Assembly: GCA_900752015.1 (NCBI GenBank)
Contig: CAADTZ010000037.1
Span: 1 to 14,521, forward strand
Length of the DNA: 14,521 nt
From: an uncultured Collinsella sp.
GTDB lineage: Bacteria; Actinomycetota; Coriobacteriia; Coriobacteriales; Coriobacteriaceae
Direction of reading: 5' to 3'
The notes under the pieces are model-generated. The model was not told where the DNA came from. It saw only the letters and a list, made by a program, of their open reading frames with translations, and searched no databases. The position numbers and the translations under genes are program-made. Positions 5,919 to 13,639 of this stretch are shown here, one piece after another (position 1 is the first letter of the stretch; every line of letters starts with the position of its first letter).

Positions 5919-7295
5919 TTAGAGTGTGATCATTTCCGAGATATTGAGGTCCCGAGCGTCTACGCCATCGTGCGTGGAAAGCAACAGCATGCGACCGTCG
6001 AGCAAGTCGAGCACGACTTCGGCGCATGCGTCGCGCGCAGCGGTATCTAGACCGGTAAAGGGCTCGTCCAGAATCACCGCGTCGCCTGGGCACAGCAGGG
6101 CTCGGGCAATCTCGACGCGACGGCGCTGCCCGCCCGAGAGCTCGGCCACACGAGCATGTACATCGACCCCCGGCACCAGCAGGCGCAACAGGGCTGCGGC
6201 ACTCGAGGCGTCCACGCGCGCGTCGGCGCACACCAGCACGTTATCCAGAGCAGAAGCGTCCTCTACCAGGCGCACATCCTGAAACACCATCGAGCACGGT
6301 GCGCACTCCCCCGCCGCTAGCGCGAGCAACGTCGACTTGCCCACCCCCGAGGCGCCCATCACGCAGGTACGCCCGCCGGTGGGCACACGAAGCACCAGAC
6401 CGTCCAGCGCCGGCGCCCAGGGCGCGCGATCGCCCACGGCAAGCGCAAGCTCCGCCGAAGCGCCATCGCTCGCGGCCCCCGCACGCCCGCGCAGTCCATG
6501 TCCATGCGTCCGCACGGCAACACGCCATGCCACGGAACCCGAAGCCCGCAGCAGCCACATCAGCACGCGCTCGCATGCCCACGATGCCGCCACGACCAAC
6601 ACGGTCCACGCCAGCAGGTCAGCCGTCTCAATGAGCAGCTTCGCCTGATAGATGCGCTCGCCCACGGTACCAGCCGCCATGCCAATCAACTCCGCCGCCA
6701 CGCCGGCCTTCCAGCTCATGCCGATCACGGCGCGGGCGCACGAAAGCACAAACGGCAGGACTTCGCGCCAGGTATGGGCGAAGAACAGTCGCCAACCCCG
6801 CACACCATGCAGACGAAACATCTGCTCCAGCGGCTTATCCACTTGTGCCAAACCCTCGACCAGCGAAAAATACACGCCCGGCAGTGCCATCAAAAAGACC
6901 GCTGCAATGCTCACGCGCGCCGACCCCAGCCAAATGAGCAGCAGAACCACCACGCAGGCAACCGGCGTCGCCTTTACAAACGAAAGCGCCGGCGCCACCA
7001 GACGGGCAAACGTCCGCGACCGCACCGAGACTCCCGCCAGCACGCCGCCGCACACCGCGGCAAGTGCCAGCCCGCCCAAAATTCGCAAACCCGAGCCCAC
7101 CAGAATCGTCCATGTGCTGGCATCGCACACCAGCCGCAGCAACGCCACCACAACAGCACCCGGACCCGGCAAAATCAGCGGCTGTGCCACCAGCGCCGCC
7201 GCGAAAGCCCACACGGCAAGCCAAAAGGCGGCAACGGCACCTGCTGCCGCCACCGCCTTCATACGCTTTGTCATTTGTCGAGCAAACGCACGCAC
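5919..7295 (-). CDS. Single-chain ABC importer: permease fused to ATPase (NitT/TauT-like)
   Basis: A 458-residue fusion. Residues 1-250 form a BPD-type permease with about six membrane segments and a recognisable EAA loop (about 148-182). Residues 285-458 form an ABC ATPase: Walker A GASGVGKS (314-321), Q-loop Q339, signature LSGGQ (386-390), Walker B AVILDEP (406-412) and switch H442. These two domains are normally separate genes in SsuBC/TauBC-type systems. The distance from the Walker A lysine to the Q-loop is only 19 residues, roughly half the usual spacing, so the strand-turn region between them is shortened, with C331 and C334 in its place. The GTG start is three bases after the solute-binding gene's stop, with GGAG six bases upstream. 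It is the last gene of the hydrogenase operon. The substrate is unknown. Confidence 0.88.
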   Translation of the reverse strand: MRAFARQMTKRMKAVAAAGAVAAFWLAVWAFAAALVAQPLILPGPGAVVVALLRLVCDASTWTILVGSGLRILGGLALAAVCGGVLAGVSVRSRTFARLVAPALSFVKATPVACVVVLLLIWLGSARVSIAAVFLMALPGVYFSLVEGLAQVDKPLEQMFRLHGVRGWRLFFAHTWREVLPFVLSCARAVIGMSWKAGVAAELIGMAAGTVGERIYQAKLLIETADLLAWTVLVVAASWACERVLMWLLRASGSVAWRVAVRTHGHGLRGRAGAASDGASAELALAVGDRAPWAPALDGLVLRVPTGGRTCVMGASGVGKSTLLALAAGECAPCSMVFQDVRLVEDASALDNVLVCADARVDASSAAALLRLLVPGVDVHARVAELSGGQRRRVEIARALLCPGDAVILDEPFTGLDTAARDACAEVVLDLLDGRMLLLSTHDGVDARDLNISEMITL

Positions 7296-7298
7296 GGG

Positions 7299-8357
7299 CT
7301 ACTCCATGTAGTAGAAATCATCGGCCGGGAGCTTGCCGCCCACGGCGCTCGCGTCCGCATCGGCCAGCACCTGCAGGTACCCACCGAGTGCCGCCTTCAT
7401 ATCCTTCCCCGTCTGGCACACGAGCATGCACCCGGGAATCGCCTTTTCGGCAATCGCGGCGTTATCCACGATACCCGCATCGACCACGGACTGAGCCCAG
7501 TCCGCCGGCGCCGCGTTCACGGCCTTCACGCTCGCCGCATGGCAGCTCAGGAATTCCGCCACGGCCTCGGGATGTTCCTCGGCAAACGCGCGGCGCACCA
7601 CGGTCACACCCGTCAGCAGGCGCGAGCCCGTGTCTCCTGCCAGCTCATCCCACACATCGGTCAGACTTACCGGAGCCGACAGCTTGCCCTCGCTCTTGGC
7701 GATGGCAGCGGTCTTGAACGGCTCCGGCAGCACGCCCACGGCGGACGGGTCGGCAAGCAGGGCCGACAGCACCTCGGTGGGCTCGCTCTTAAACTCGAGC
7801 GTCACCTGGCCGGTCAGGCCCGCGCGCTCCAGCAGGTAGTTCATGACGTACTCCGGCGTGGTGCCCTTGCCCGTCATATAGACGGTATGGCCCGCCAAAT
7901 CGCCAAACGAGGCCACACTCGCGTCGCCCGTCACCACGTTCAGCACGCCCAGCGTGTTGATGTCGATGACCTGCACCGCACCCTCGGTCTTGTTGTAAAG
8001 CACGCTCGCCACGTTGGCGGGCACCAGGGCAATGTCGACATCGCCCTGAATCACCTTGGGCACGATCTCGTCGGCGGCAGTGTTGATCGCAAAGTCGAAC
8101 TCGTTGTCCGTGGCACCGTCGGCAGCCTGGTCCATAAACTGCACCAGGCCAATCGAGGTCGGACCCTTGAGCGACGCGACGTGCACCTCAACCGGCTCGA
8201 CAGCAGAACCGCCCGCCGCAGACCCGGCAGCCGAGCCCGCGGCGGCCCCGGCACCGGCAGCTCCGCCGCCACAGCCCGCGAGCGCAAGCGACAGGGCGCC
8301 CGCGGCGAGCACCGAGGCAAACCCCCGGCGCGACATCTCAACATCAAAAGCGCGCAT
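7299..8357 (-). CDS. Lipoprotein solute-binding protein of an ABC importer (NMT1/NitT/TauT-like)
   Basis: A 352-residue exported lipoprotein. The signal peptide has a twin-arginine start (SRRGFA, 9-14), a hydrophobic stretch and a lipobox LALAGC with the lipidated C29, suggesting Tat-dependent export and membrane anchoring. A Gly/Ala/Ser linker (30-52) follows. The mature domain has the two-lobed fold signature of NMT1/SsuA-like proteins: VHVASLKGPTSIGLVQF near the start, DIALVPANVASVLYNKT, and GVLPEPFKTAAIA in the second lobe. The ATG at 8357 is two bases after the hydrogenase stop, and its GAGGGGG ribosome site lies inside the hydrogenase gene; a GTG at 8366 is too close to that site. The permease-ATPase follows after three bases. 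The ligand cannot be read from the sequence. Confidence 0.87.
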   Translation of the reverse strand: MRAFDVEMSRRGFASVLAAGALSLALAGCGGGAAGAGAAAGSAAGSAAGGSAVEPVEVHVASLKGPTSIGLVQFMDQAADGATDNEFDFAINTAADEIVPKVIQGDVDIALVPANVASVLYNKTEGAVQVIDINTLGVLNVVTGDASVASFGDLAGHTVYMTGKGTTPEYVMNYLLERAGLTGQVTLEFKSEPTEVLSALLADPSAVGVLPEPFKTAAIAKSEGKLSAPVSLTDVWDELAGDTGSRLLTGVTVVRRAFAEEHPEAVAEFLSCHAASVKAVNAAPADWAQSVVDAGIVDNAAIAEKAIPGCMLVCQTGKDMKAALGGYLQVLADADASAVGGKLPADDFYYME

Positions 8358-8359
8358 CG

Positions 8360-10171
8360 CTAGCACGCCCCCTCATTGGGCATCGACCAGGCGTGATGGT
8401 CGGTATGCAGCAGCTCCTCGGCCAGCGGCGAGAGCGGCTCGCCCAAGAACTCGCGATAGCACGCCTGGACATCGGGATTCTCGTGCGAGAAGCGAATGTC
8501 CGCCTTCGCATCCAGGCCCCACAGCACCTGGCCACGGTCGGCCGCCAGCTCGCAGCCGTCATGGATGGGCTGACCGCCGCCACCGACGCAGCCGCCCGGG
8601 CACGCCATAACCTCAACGAAGTCATAGCTCACACGGCCGTCGCGAATCGCGTCGAGCAGGCGGGCGGCGTTGCCCAGCCCGTGCGCCACGGCGACGCGCA
8701 CCTTGGTGCCATCGATATCGGCGACGGCTTCCTTCCAGCCGTCCAGACCACGCACGTCGGTAAAGAAATCGGCATCCGGGTTCTTGCCCGTCACCAGGTA
8801 ATATGCCGAGCGCACGGCGGCCTCCATCACGCCGCCCGTGGCGCCAAAGATCACACCCGCGCCCGTGCCAAAGCCCAGCGGCGTATCGAGCGGCTCCTCA
8901 ACCAGCGTATCCACGCTCACGTGGCTCGCGCGGATCATGCGCACCATCTCGCGCACCGTCAGCGCAACGTCCACATCGGGCGTGCCGTCCTCGCCCACCA
9001 TGCTCGGCAGCGCGCACTCGGCCTTCTTGGCCGTGCACGGCATCACGGACACCACAAACAGACGCTCGGGCTCCACGCCCAGCACCTTGGCGTAGTAGGT
9101 TTTGGCAATAGCGCCGAACATCTGCTGCGGCGACTTGGACGTGGACAGGCTGTCGACAAACTCCGGATAGCGCGCCTTCACAAAGCGCACCCAACCCGGG
9201 CAGCAGCTCGTAAACATGGGCCAGCCGCGGCTGTCACCCTCGCCCTTAGCGGCGGCGCCCAGGCGCTCGAGCAGCTCGGAGCCCTCCTCCATAATGGTGA
9301 GGTCGGCCGAGAAATCGGTATCGAACACGTACTCAAAGCCCACGCGACGCAGCGCACACGCCAGGCGCTCGACGGTGGCCGCCTCGCGCGGAATGCCGAG
9401 CTCCTCGCCCCAAGCGCTGCGCACGGCCGGCGCAATCTGCACCAGCACGATCTTGTCGGGATCGGCGAGAGCATCGAACACGGTCTCGGTATCGTCGCGC
9501 TCGCGCAGTGCGCCCGTCGGACAATGCGTAATGCACTGGCCGCACGCGACGCAATCGGTCTTGCCGATTGGCACGCGCCCGCGGGTACCCACGGCGGTAT
9601 GCGTGGCGCGGTTGGTCAGGTCCCAGATCCCTAGGCCCTGTACGCTCTCGCACACCTTAATGCAGCGCATGCATTTAATGCACTTGTCGTTTTCGCGGAT
9701 GATGGGAAAATCGGAATCCCAGCCCTCGCCCGTCAAATGCCTTTGATACGGCAGATAGAAAATGCCCAGGTCATTGGCGATGGTCTGCAGGTTGCAGTTG
9801 CCGCTGCGCACGCAGCTCGTGCACTGCGAATCGTGCTGGGACAGCAGCAGCTGCACGTTGGTGCGACGGGCTTCGCGCGCCTTGGGGCTGTTGGTGTGGA
9901 CCACCATGCCGTCGAGCACGTAGTTGTTGCAGGCAGCAACCAGCTGGTCGCAGCCCTCAACCTCGACCACGCACACGCGGCAACCGCCGATCTCGTTTAG
10001 ATCGCGCAGGTAGCACAGGGTAGGAATCTGAATGCCGACGGACTTGGCTGCGTCCAGGATCGTGGTGTGCTCGGGAACCACGACCTCGCAATTATCGATA
10101 GTGAGCTTGACCATATTGTGCGCTCCGTTTTCGGTGTTGTCGCTGACGGTGGTTTTGTTGGGCTCTACCAT
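8360..10171 (-). CDS. hydA: [FeFe]-hydrogenase, group A, M3-type catalytic subunit
   Basis: A 603-residue cytoplasmic enzyme that interconverts protons and H2. Domains in order: [2Fe-2S] ferredoxin (C53, C64, C67, C81); His-ligated [4Fe-4S] (H113, C117, C120, C126); two ferredoxin-type [4Fe-4S] clusters (C164/167/170/174 and C207/210/213/217); H-cluster domain with TSCCPGW (C323, C324), MPCTAKKAE (C379) and MACPGGCVGGGGQP (C524, C528); and a C-terminal small-subunit region (about 566-590). All catalytic motifs are intact. The ATG at 10171 overlaps the end of the flavoprotein gene within ATGGTAG and has GGAGG eight bases upstream; ATG 10114 is a less likely alternative. Maturases HydE/F/G are not in the window. 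With the GltD-like partner it resembles the 'glutamate synthase-linked' group A2 type, but the subgroup is inferred. Confidence 0.95.
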   Translation of the reverse strand: MVEPNKTTVSDNTENGAHNMVKLTIDNCEVVVPEHTTILDAAKSVGIQIPTLCYLRDLNEIGGCRVCVVEVEGCDQLVAACNNYVLDGMVVHTNSPKAREARRTNVQLLLSQHDSQCTSCVRSGNCNLQTIANDLGIFYLPYQRHLTGEGWDSDFPIIRENDKCIKCMRCIKVCESVQGLGIWDLTNRATHTAVGTRGRVPIGKTDCVACGQCITHCPTGALRERDDTETVFDALADPDKIVLVQIAPAVRSAWGEELGIPREAATVERLACALRRVGFEYVFDTDFSADLTIMEEGSELLERLGAAAKGEGDSRGWPMFTSCCPGWVRFVKARYPEFVDSLSTSKSPQQMFGAIAKTYYAKVLGVEPERLFVVSVMPCTAKKAECALPSMVGEDGTPDVDVALTVREMVRMIRASHVSVDTLVEEPLDTPLGFGTGAGVIFGATGGVMEAAVRSAYYLVTGKNPDADFFTDVRGLDGWKEAVADIDGTKVRVAVAHGLGNAARLLDAIRDGRVSYDFVEVMACPGGCVGGGGQPIHDGCELAADRGQVLWGLDAKADIRFSHENPDVQACYREFLGEPLSPLAEELLHTDHHAWSMPNEGAC

Positions 10172-11997
10172 TCCAGGTTCCTCCCTCCGCGGAACGCGCC
10201 AAAGCCAAAGTGGTCGCAGCGCAGGCAGCGGCTCGCCTCCTGGCGCGCCTCCTGCTCGGTGAGACCCTGCTCGACCAGATTCCAATCGTGAATGCGCTCG
10301 CCGGCCTCGCGCTCGCCCAGCTCGCAGCGGCCGCACTCGTGCTTGCCCTTAAACTGGACGGTCGGCAGCTCCACGTCGAGCTTGATCTTGTGGTCGAAGC
10401 CCAGATAGCGGTCGATGTTTGCCGAAGCCACGCGGCCGGCATTGATGGCGCGGATGACGGTAGCGGGGCCGGTCTGGCAGTCGCCGCCGCTAAAGAGGCC
10501 ATCGAAGTTGGGCACGGCGCCATCCGAATCGGTGACGACGCAGCCCCACTTGCAGGCAATGCCCATCTCCTCAAACGGCTTGGAATCGATGTCCTGGCCA
10601 ATGGCGACGAACACGCGCTCGCAGGGGATGACGTGCTCGGGCGTGGCGGCGGCACGCGGAGCCGGACGACCGCGGCGGGGCTCGCCGATAATCTGCGGCT
10701 GCACGCGCAAGCCGTTCACGCGACCGTCCTCGCCCGTCTCGATGGCGAGCGGGGCTGTCAGCTCCAGCACTTCGCAGCCCTCGGCCTGGGCACCGGCGAT
10801 CTCGGCATCCTGGGCCGTCATATCGCAGATGCGACGGCGATAGATGATGCTCACCTTTTCGGCACCGCAGCGCACGGCAGAGCGCGCCACGTCCATGGCC
10901 ACATTGCCGCCGCCGATGACGCACACGCGCTGGCCGCTCAGGTCGGGCAGCTCGTCGTCGCCGATGGCGCGCAGCATCTTGACGGCCGACTCCACGCCGG
11001 GCGCCTCTTCGCCCGGAAGGCCGAGCTTCTTATCGCTGTGGGCACCGATGGCCAGGTAGACGGCATCGAACTCGTCGCGCAGGCGGGCAAGCTCCTCGCC
11101 ATTGACGGAGTGGTCGAGTTCCACGTCGATGCCGGCGCTCAAAATCCAGTCGATCTCGGCCTGCAGGCGCTCGCGCGGCAGACGGTAGCTGGGAATGCCA
11201 TAGCGCAGCATGCCGCCCAGGTGGTGGCGCTGCTCAAAGATGGTCACCTTATGGCCCATCACGGCCAGGTAGTAGGCGCAGGAAAGGCCGGCCGGACCGC
11301 CGCCAATCACGGCGATGCGCTTGCCGGTGTTGTCGGCCACGCTGGGCTTGTAATCGTTGAGGTCGCTGTGCTCAACGGCAAAACGCTTGAGGGCGAGGAT
11401 GTTCATGGGATCGTCGACCATGCCGCGACGGCAGTGCATCTCGCAGGGATGCTCGCACACCAGGCCGCAAACGAGCGGCAGCGGGTTGTTCTTGCGGATG
11501 ACCTTGACGGCATCGGCATAGCGGCCGGCCTCGACCAGCGAAATGTAACCGGGAATGTCGACGTGCGCCGGGCAGCCCGAAACGCACGGGACGCGGGCCT
11601 CGCGGTCAAAGCCACAGGAGTGCTCGCGGATATGGTGCTCAAAATCGTCACGGAAGCCACGGATGGCCGTAAGCGCCATAGCACCGGCCTCGTAACCGAT
11701 GGCGCAGTCGCTCGAAAGATAGATGGTGCGGGCAGTGCGCTCGATCAAGTTGAGCGTGGACTCGTCGGCGCGGCCCTCGAGCACATCGGCGAGCAGATCG
11801 CTCAGCGCGCTCAGGCCCACACGGCAGGGCGTGCACTTGCCGCAGCTCTGGGTGGAGCACAGGTTGACGAGCGCCGCCGTAAACTCAACGGGGCACGGGG
11901 CGAGCGAACTCACCGCCAGACGGCGTCCAAGCGCATCGTGTAGGTCGTCCATGACGGCCTGAGCGTGGCTGCGTTCCATTACGTGCAGTCGAGCCAT
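10165..11997 (-). CDS. NuoF-type [4Fe-4S] domain fused to GltD-like FAD/NAD(P) oxidoreductase, hydrogenase partner
   Basis: A 610-residue multidomain flavoprotein. The N-terminus carries only the C-terminal iron-sulfur domain of NuoF/HydB (SCGKCTPCRVG with C52, C55, C58, plus C98) and lacks the FMN/NADH-binding Rossmann part. A GltD/NfnL-like module follows: CVSGCP (C138, C142) and the cluster run C177/C181/C185/C189, FAD-binding GGGPAGL (232-238), NAD(P)-binding GGGNVAMD (362-369), and a second FAD motif FSGGDCQTG (502-510). The C-terminus adds two CxxC pairs (C555/C558, C591/C594), which may hold another cluster. It probably passes electrons between NAD(P)H and the hydrogenase. The ATG at 11997 has GAGGGG five bases upstream. 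It is the first gene of the operon. Cofactor choice (NAD or NADP) and any bifurcation are not decidable from sequence. Confidence 0.88.
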   Translation of the reverse strand: MARLHVMERSHAQAVMDDLHDALGRRLAVSSLAPCPVEFTAALVNLCSTQSCGKCTPCRVGLSALSDLLADVLEGRADESTLNLIERTARTIYLSSDCAIGYEAGAMALTAIRGFRDDFEHHIREHSCGFDREARVPCVSGCPAHVDIPGYISLVEAGRYADAVKVIRKNNPLPLVCGLVCEHPCEMHCRRGMVDDPMNILALKRFAVEHSDLNDYKPSVADNTGKRIAVIGGGPAGLSCAYYLAVMGHKVTIFEQRHHLGGMLRYGIPSYRLPRERLQAEIDWILSAGIDVELDHSVNGEELARLRDEFDAVYLAIGAHSDKKLGLPGEEAPGVESAVKMLRAIGDDELPDLSGQRVCVIGGGNVAMDVARSAVRCGAEKVSIIYRRRICDMTAQDAEIAGAQAEGCEVLELTAPLAIETGEDGRVNGLRVQPQIIGEPRRGRPAPRAAATPEHVIPCERVFVAIGQDIDSKPFEEMGIACKWGCVVTDSDGAVPNFDGLFSGGDCQTGPATVIRAINAGRVASANIDRYLGFDHKIKLDVELPTVQFKGKHECGRCELGEREAGERIHDWNLVEQGLTEQEARQEASRCLRCDHFGFGAFRGGRNLEW

Positions 11998-12061
11998 AAG
12001 ATCCCCTCTCACATGGCAGCCCGGAGGCGAGGCCGGGCGAAATTGCTACACGCACAACACT

Positions 12062-12144
12062 GACCTAAAAAGTTGTTAGGTCTCCACACGGTTCGGCAGG
12101 CGGTATGAAATGTCACCCTCGGCGGTGAAATAGAACATTACCGC
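12062..12144 (-). promoter_or_regulatory. Candidate operators in the hydrogenase-operon leader
   Basis: The 240-bp gap between the GH4 gene and the hydrogenase operon holds, beyond the terminator, two palindromes. GACCTAA and TTAGGTC (12062-12068 and 12076-12082) are perfect 7-base arms seven bases apart. GCGGTGA and TTACCGC (12122-12128 and 12138-12144) match at six of seven pairs around nine bases. A second GGCGGT-ATGAAAT string (12099-12111) repeats the left part of the latter. A redox-sensing repressor would make sense here, but neither site fits the Rex or Fnr consensus closely. I could not fix a promoter. Confidence 0.35.
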
Positions 12145-12184
12145 AGATAAATGCCATATTTGATAAAACGCGTTACCAAATGAC

Positions 12185-12220
12185 AATGCCCCGCCCACGC
12201 AATCACGTGGACGGGGCATT
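12185..12220 (-). terminator. Terminator-like hairpin after the GH4 gene
   Basis: AATGCCCCG and CCACG on the left pair with CGTGG and CGGGGCATT on the right, around a six-base loop. The one mismatch on the plus strand becomes a U-G pair in minus-strand RNA, giving a 15-bp stem. It begins 33 bases after the GH4 stop codon. The downstream minus-strand sequence (GTCATTTGG) is only weakly T-rich, so it may stop transcription inefficiently or act as a 3'-end stabiliser. Confidence 0.7.
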
Positions 12221-12253
12221 GCTCCAGGCATGCTGTCAGCGACCCTGTTGCTT

Positions 12254-13636
12254 TTACTTAAGCTCGGGCCAGTAACCCTTGTTGGCCTCGATCATGTCGT
12301 CGAGAACCTCCTTGGCGACCTTCATCGACGGCACGGTCTTGTTCAGCGTAAAGGCCTTGAGCGCCTTCTCGTACGAACCCTCGATCGTAGCCTCGACCAC
12401 GAGCTTCTCGGAGTTCAGCTGCTGCATCATGAGGCCCTGCTGGAACAGAGGAATGTTGTCGCGGCTGATGACCTCGGGGCCGTTCTTGCCAATGTAGGCA
12501 GGCAGCTCGACCATAGCGTCGTAGGGCATGTTGGGGATAGCGCCCTTGTTCTCGCAAATGACCAGGAAGCGCTGCTTGGTGTCGTTCTTCAGAGCGATGG
12601 CCAGATCGGCAATCCAGTCGCCGTGGCTGCCCGCATAGAACGTGCTCTCGTCGATCTCGCCCGTCTTCTCGTAGTGGTCGATGCCGTCGAAGAGATTCTT
12701 CTCGCGCGTCTCCTCAACCTCGTTAGCACGGGTGCGCTCGGGGTTGGAATGCTCGACGAACTCCTTCTGCTGCAGGTAGTAGTTCAGATACGTGTTGGGC
12801 AGGTACTCCGGGAAGCACTCCATGATCTCGTACTCGCCCTTCCAGACGTAGTACCAGCTGCCCTTGGTGTGGCGATTCTGCTCGGGGTGCTCGTCGGCGG
12901 TCTCCTCGGGCTTCTTTGCCATGAGCGAGCCCATGCCCTTGAGGTAGGAGTCGGGCAGCAGGATCTGGTGCTCCTTGATGTACTCGCGCAGCTGGGGCAG
13001 GACCTCCTCGCCCTTGTGACGGATCGAGGTGAACCAACCAAAGTGGTTGAGACCAAAGTAATCGTACTCGACATCCTTCTTGTCGATATCGAGTGCGGCG
13101 CAAACCACGTCGATAATCGCGATCGGCATGTCGCAGATGTTGATGATACGAGCGTTGGGGCGCAGCACACGGCAGCCCTCGGAGACGATGGCGGCAGGGT
13201 TGGAGTAGTTGAGAATCCAGTAGTCCTTCTTGGCGTACTTCTCAACGTCATCGATCAGCTCGACCATGGGGAAGATGGTGCGCATGCCGTAGGCAAGGCC
13301 ACCGCAACCGCAAGTCTCCTGACCCACGCAGCCGTGACGCAGCGGAATCTTCTCGTCCTGCTCGCGCATGGCGTAGCCGCCCACGCGCATCTGGGCAAAC
13401 ACGAAGCTCGCGTCGGTAAAAGCCGTCTTTTTGTCGGTGGTCACCGTGAGCTTGATGTCCAGGCCGAGGTCCTCGTGCAAAATCCAGTCCACGAGCACGC
13501 CGATCTTGCGCTGGCGCTCCTCGTTGATGTCGTACAGACGAATCTCGTCAACGTCGAGCTCGTCCTTGCGCAGGGCGATGGACTTGACGATGCCGGGGGT
13601 AAAGGTGGATCCGCCACCACACAGAGTAATGATCAT
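12254..13636 (-). CDS. GH4 6-phospho-alpha-glucosidase (maltose-6'-phosphate glucosidase type)
   Basis: A 460-residue glycoside hydrolase family 4 enzyme, normal for GlvA/MalH/AglB. These NAD+- and metal-dependent enzymes hydrolyse phosphorylated disaccharides made by PTS import through an oxidation-elimination mechanism. Visible are the NAD-binding GGGSTFTPG (7-15), NYSNPAAIVSEG (143-154), the CDMP motif (168-171) and LNHFGWF (196-202). C168 and H198 correspond to the metal ligands of the family. CDMP marks alpha-glucosidase members, as opposed to the CN-x-P of beta-type 6-phosphoglucosidases. The ATG at 13636 has AGGAG nine bases upstream, overlapping the PTS gene's end; the gap to that gene is three bases. 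Together they form a maltose or alpha-glucoside operon. Confidence 0.94.
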   Translation of the reverse strand: MIITLCGGGSTFTPGIVKSIALRKDELDVDEIRLYDINEERQRKIGVLVDWILHEDLGLDIKLTVTTDKKTAFTDASFVFAQMRVGGYAMREQDEKIPLRHGCVGQETCGCGGLAYGMRTIFPMVELIDDVEKYAKKDYWILNYSNPAAIVSEGCRVLRPNARIINICDMPIAIIDVVCAALDIDKKDVEYDYFGLNHFGWFTSIRHKGEEVLPQLREYIKEHQILLPDSYLKGMGSLMAKKPEETADEHPEQNRHTKGSWYYVWKGEYEIMECFPEYLPNTYLNYYLQQKEFVEHSNPERTRANEVEETREKNLFDGIDHYEKTGEIDESTFYAGSHGDWIADLAIALKNDTKQRFLVICENKGAIPNMPYDAMVELPAYIGKNGPEVISRDNIPLFQQGLMMQQLNSEKLVVEATIEGSYEKALKAFTLNKTVPSMKVAKEVLDDMIEANKGYWPELK

Positions 13637-13639
13637 TGT

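Noticed and set aside
6498..8363. A 621-codon plus-strand frame over the importer genes
   Set aside because: It is rich in Arg, His and Gln with no family motif, and it is fully antisense to two well-supported genes.
10210..11943. A 577-codon plus-strand frame opposite the GltD-like gene
   Set aside because: It is a low-complexity Ala/Gly/Asp/His shadow of a gene with intact cofactor motifs.
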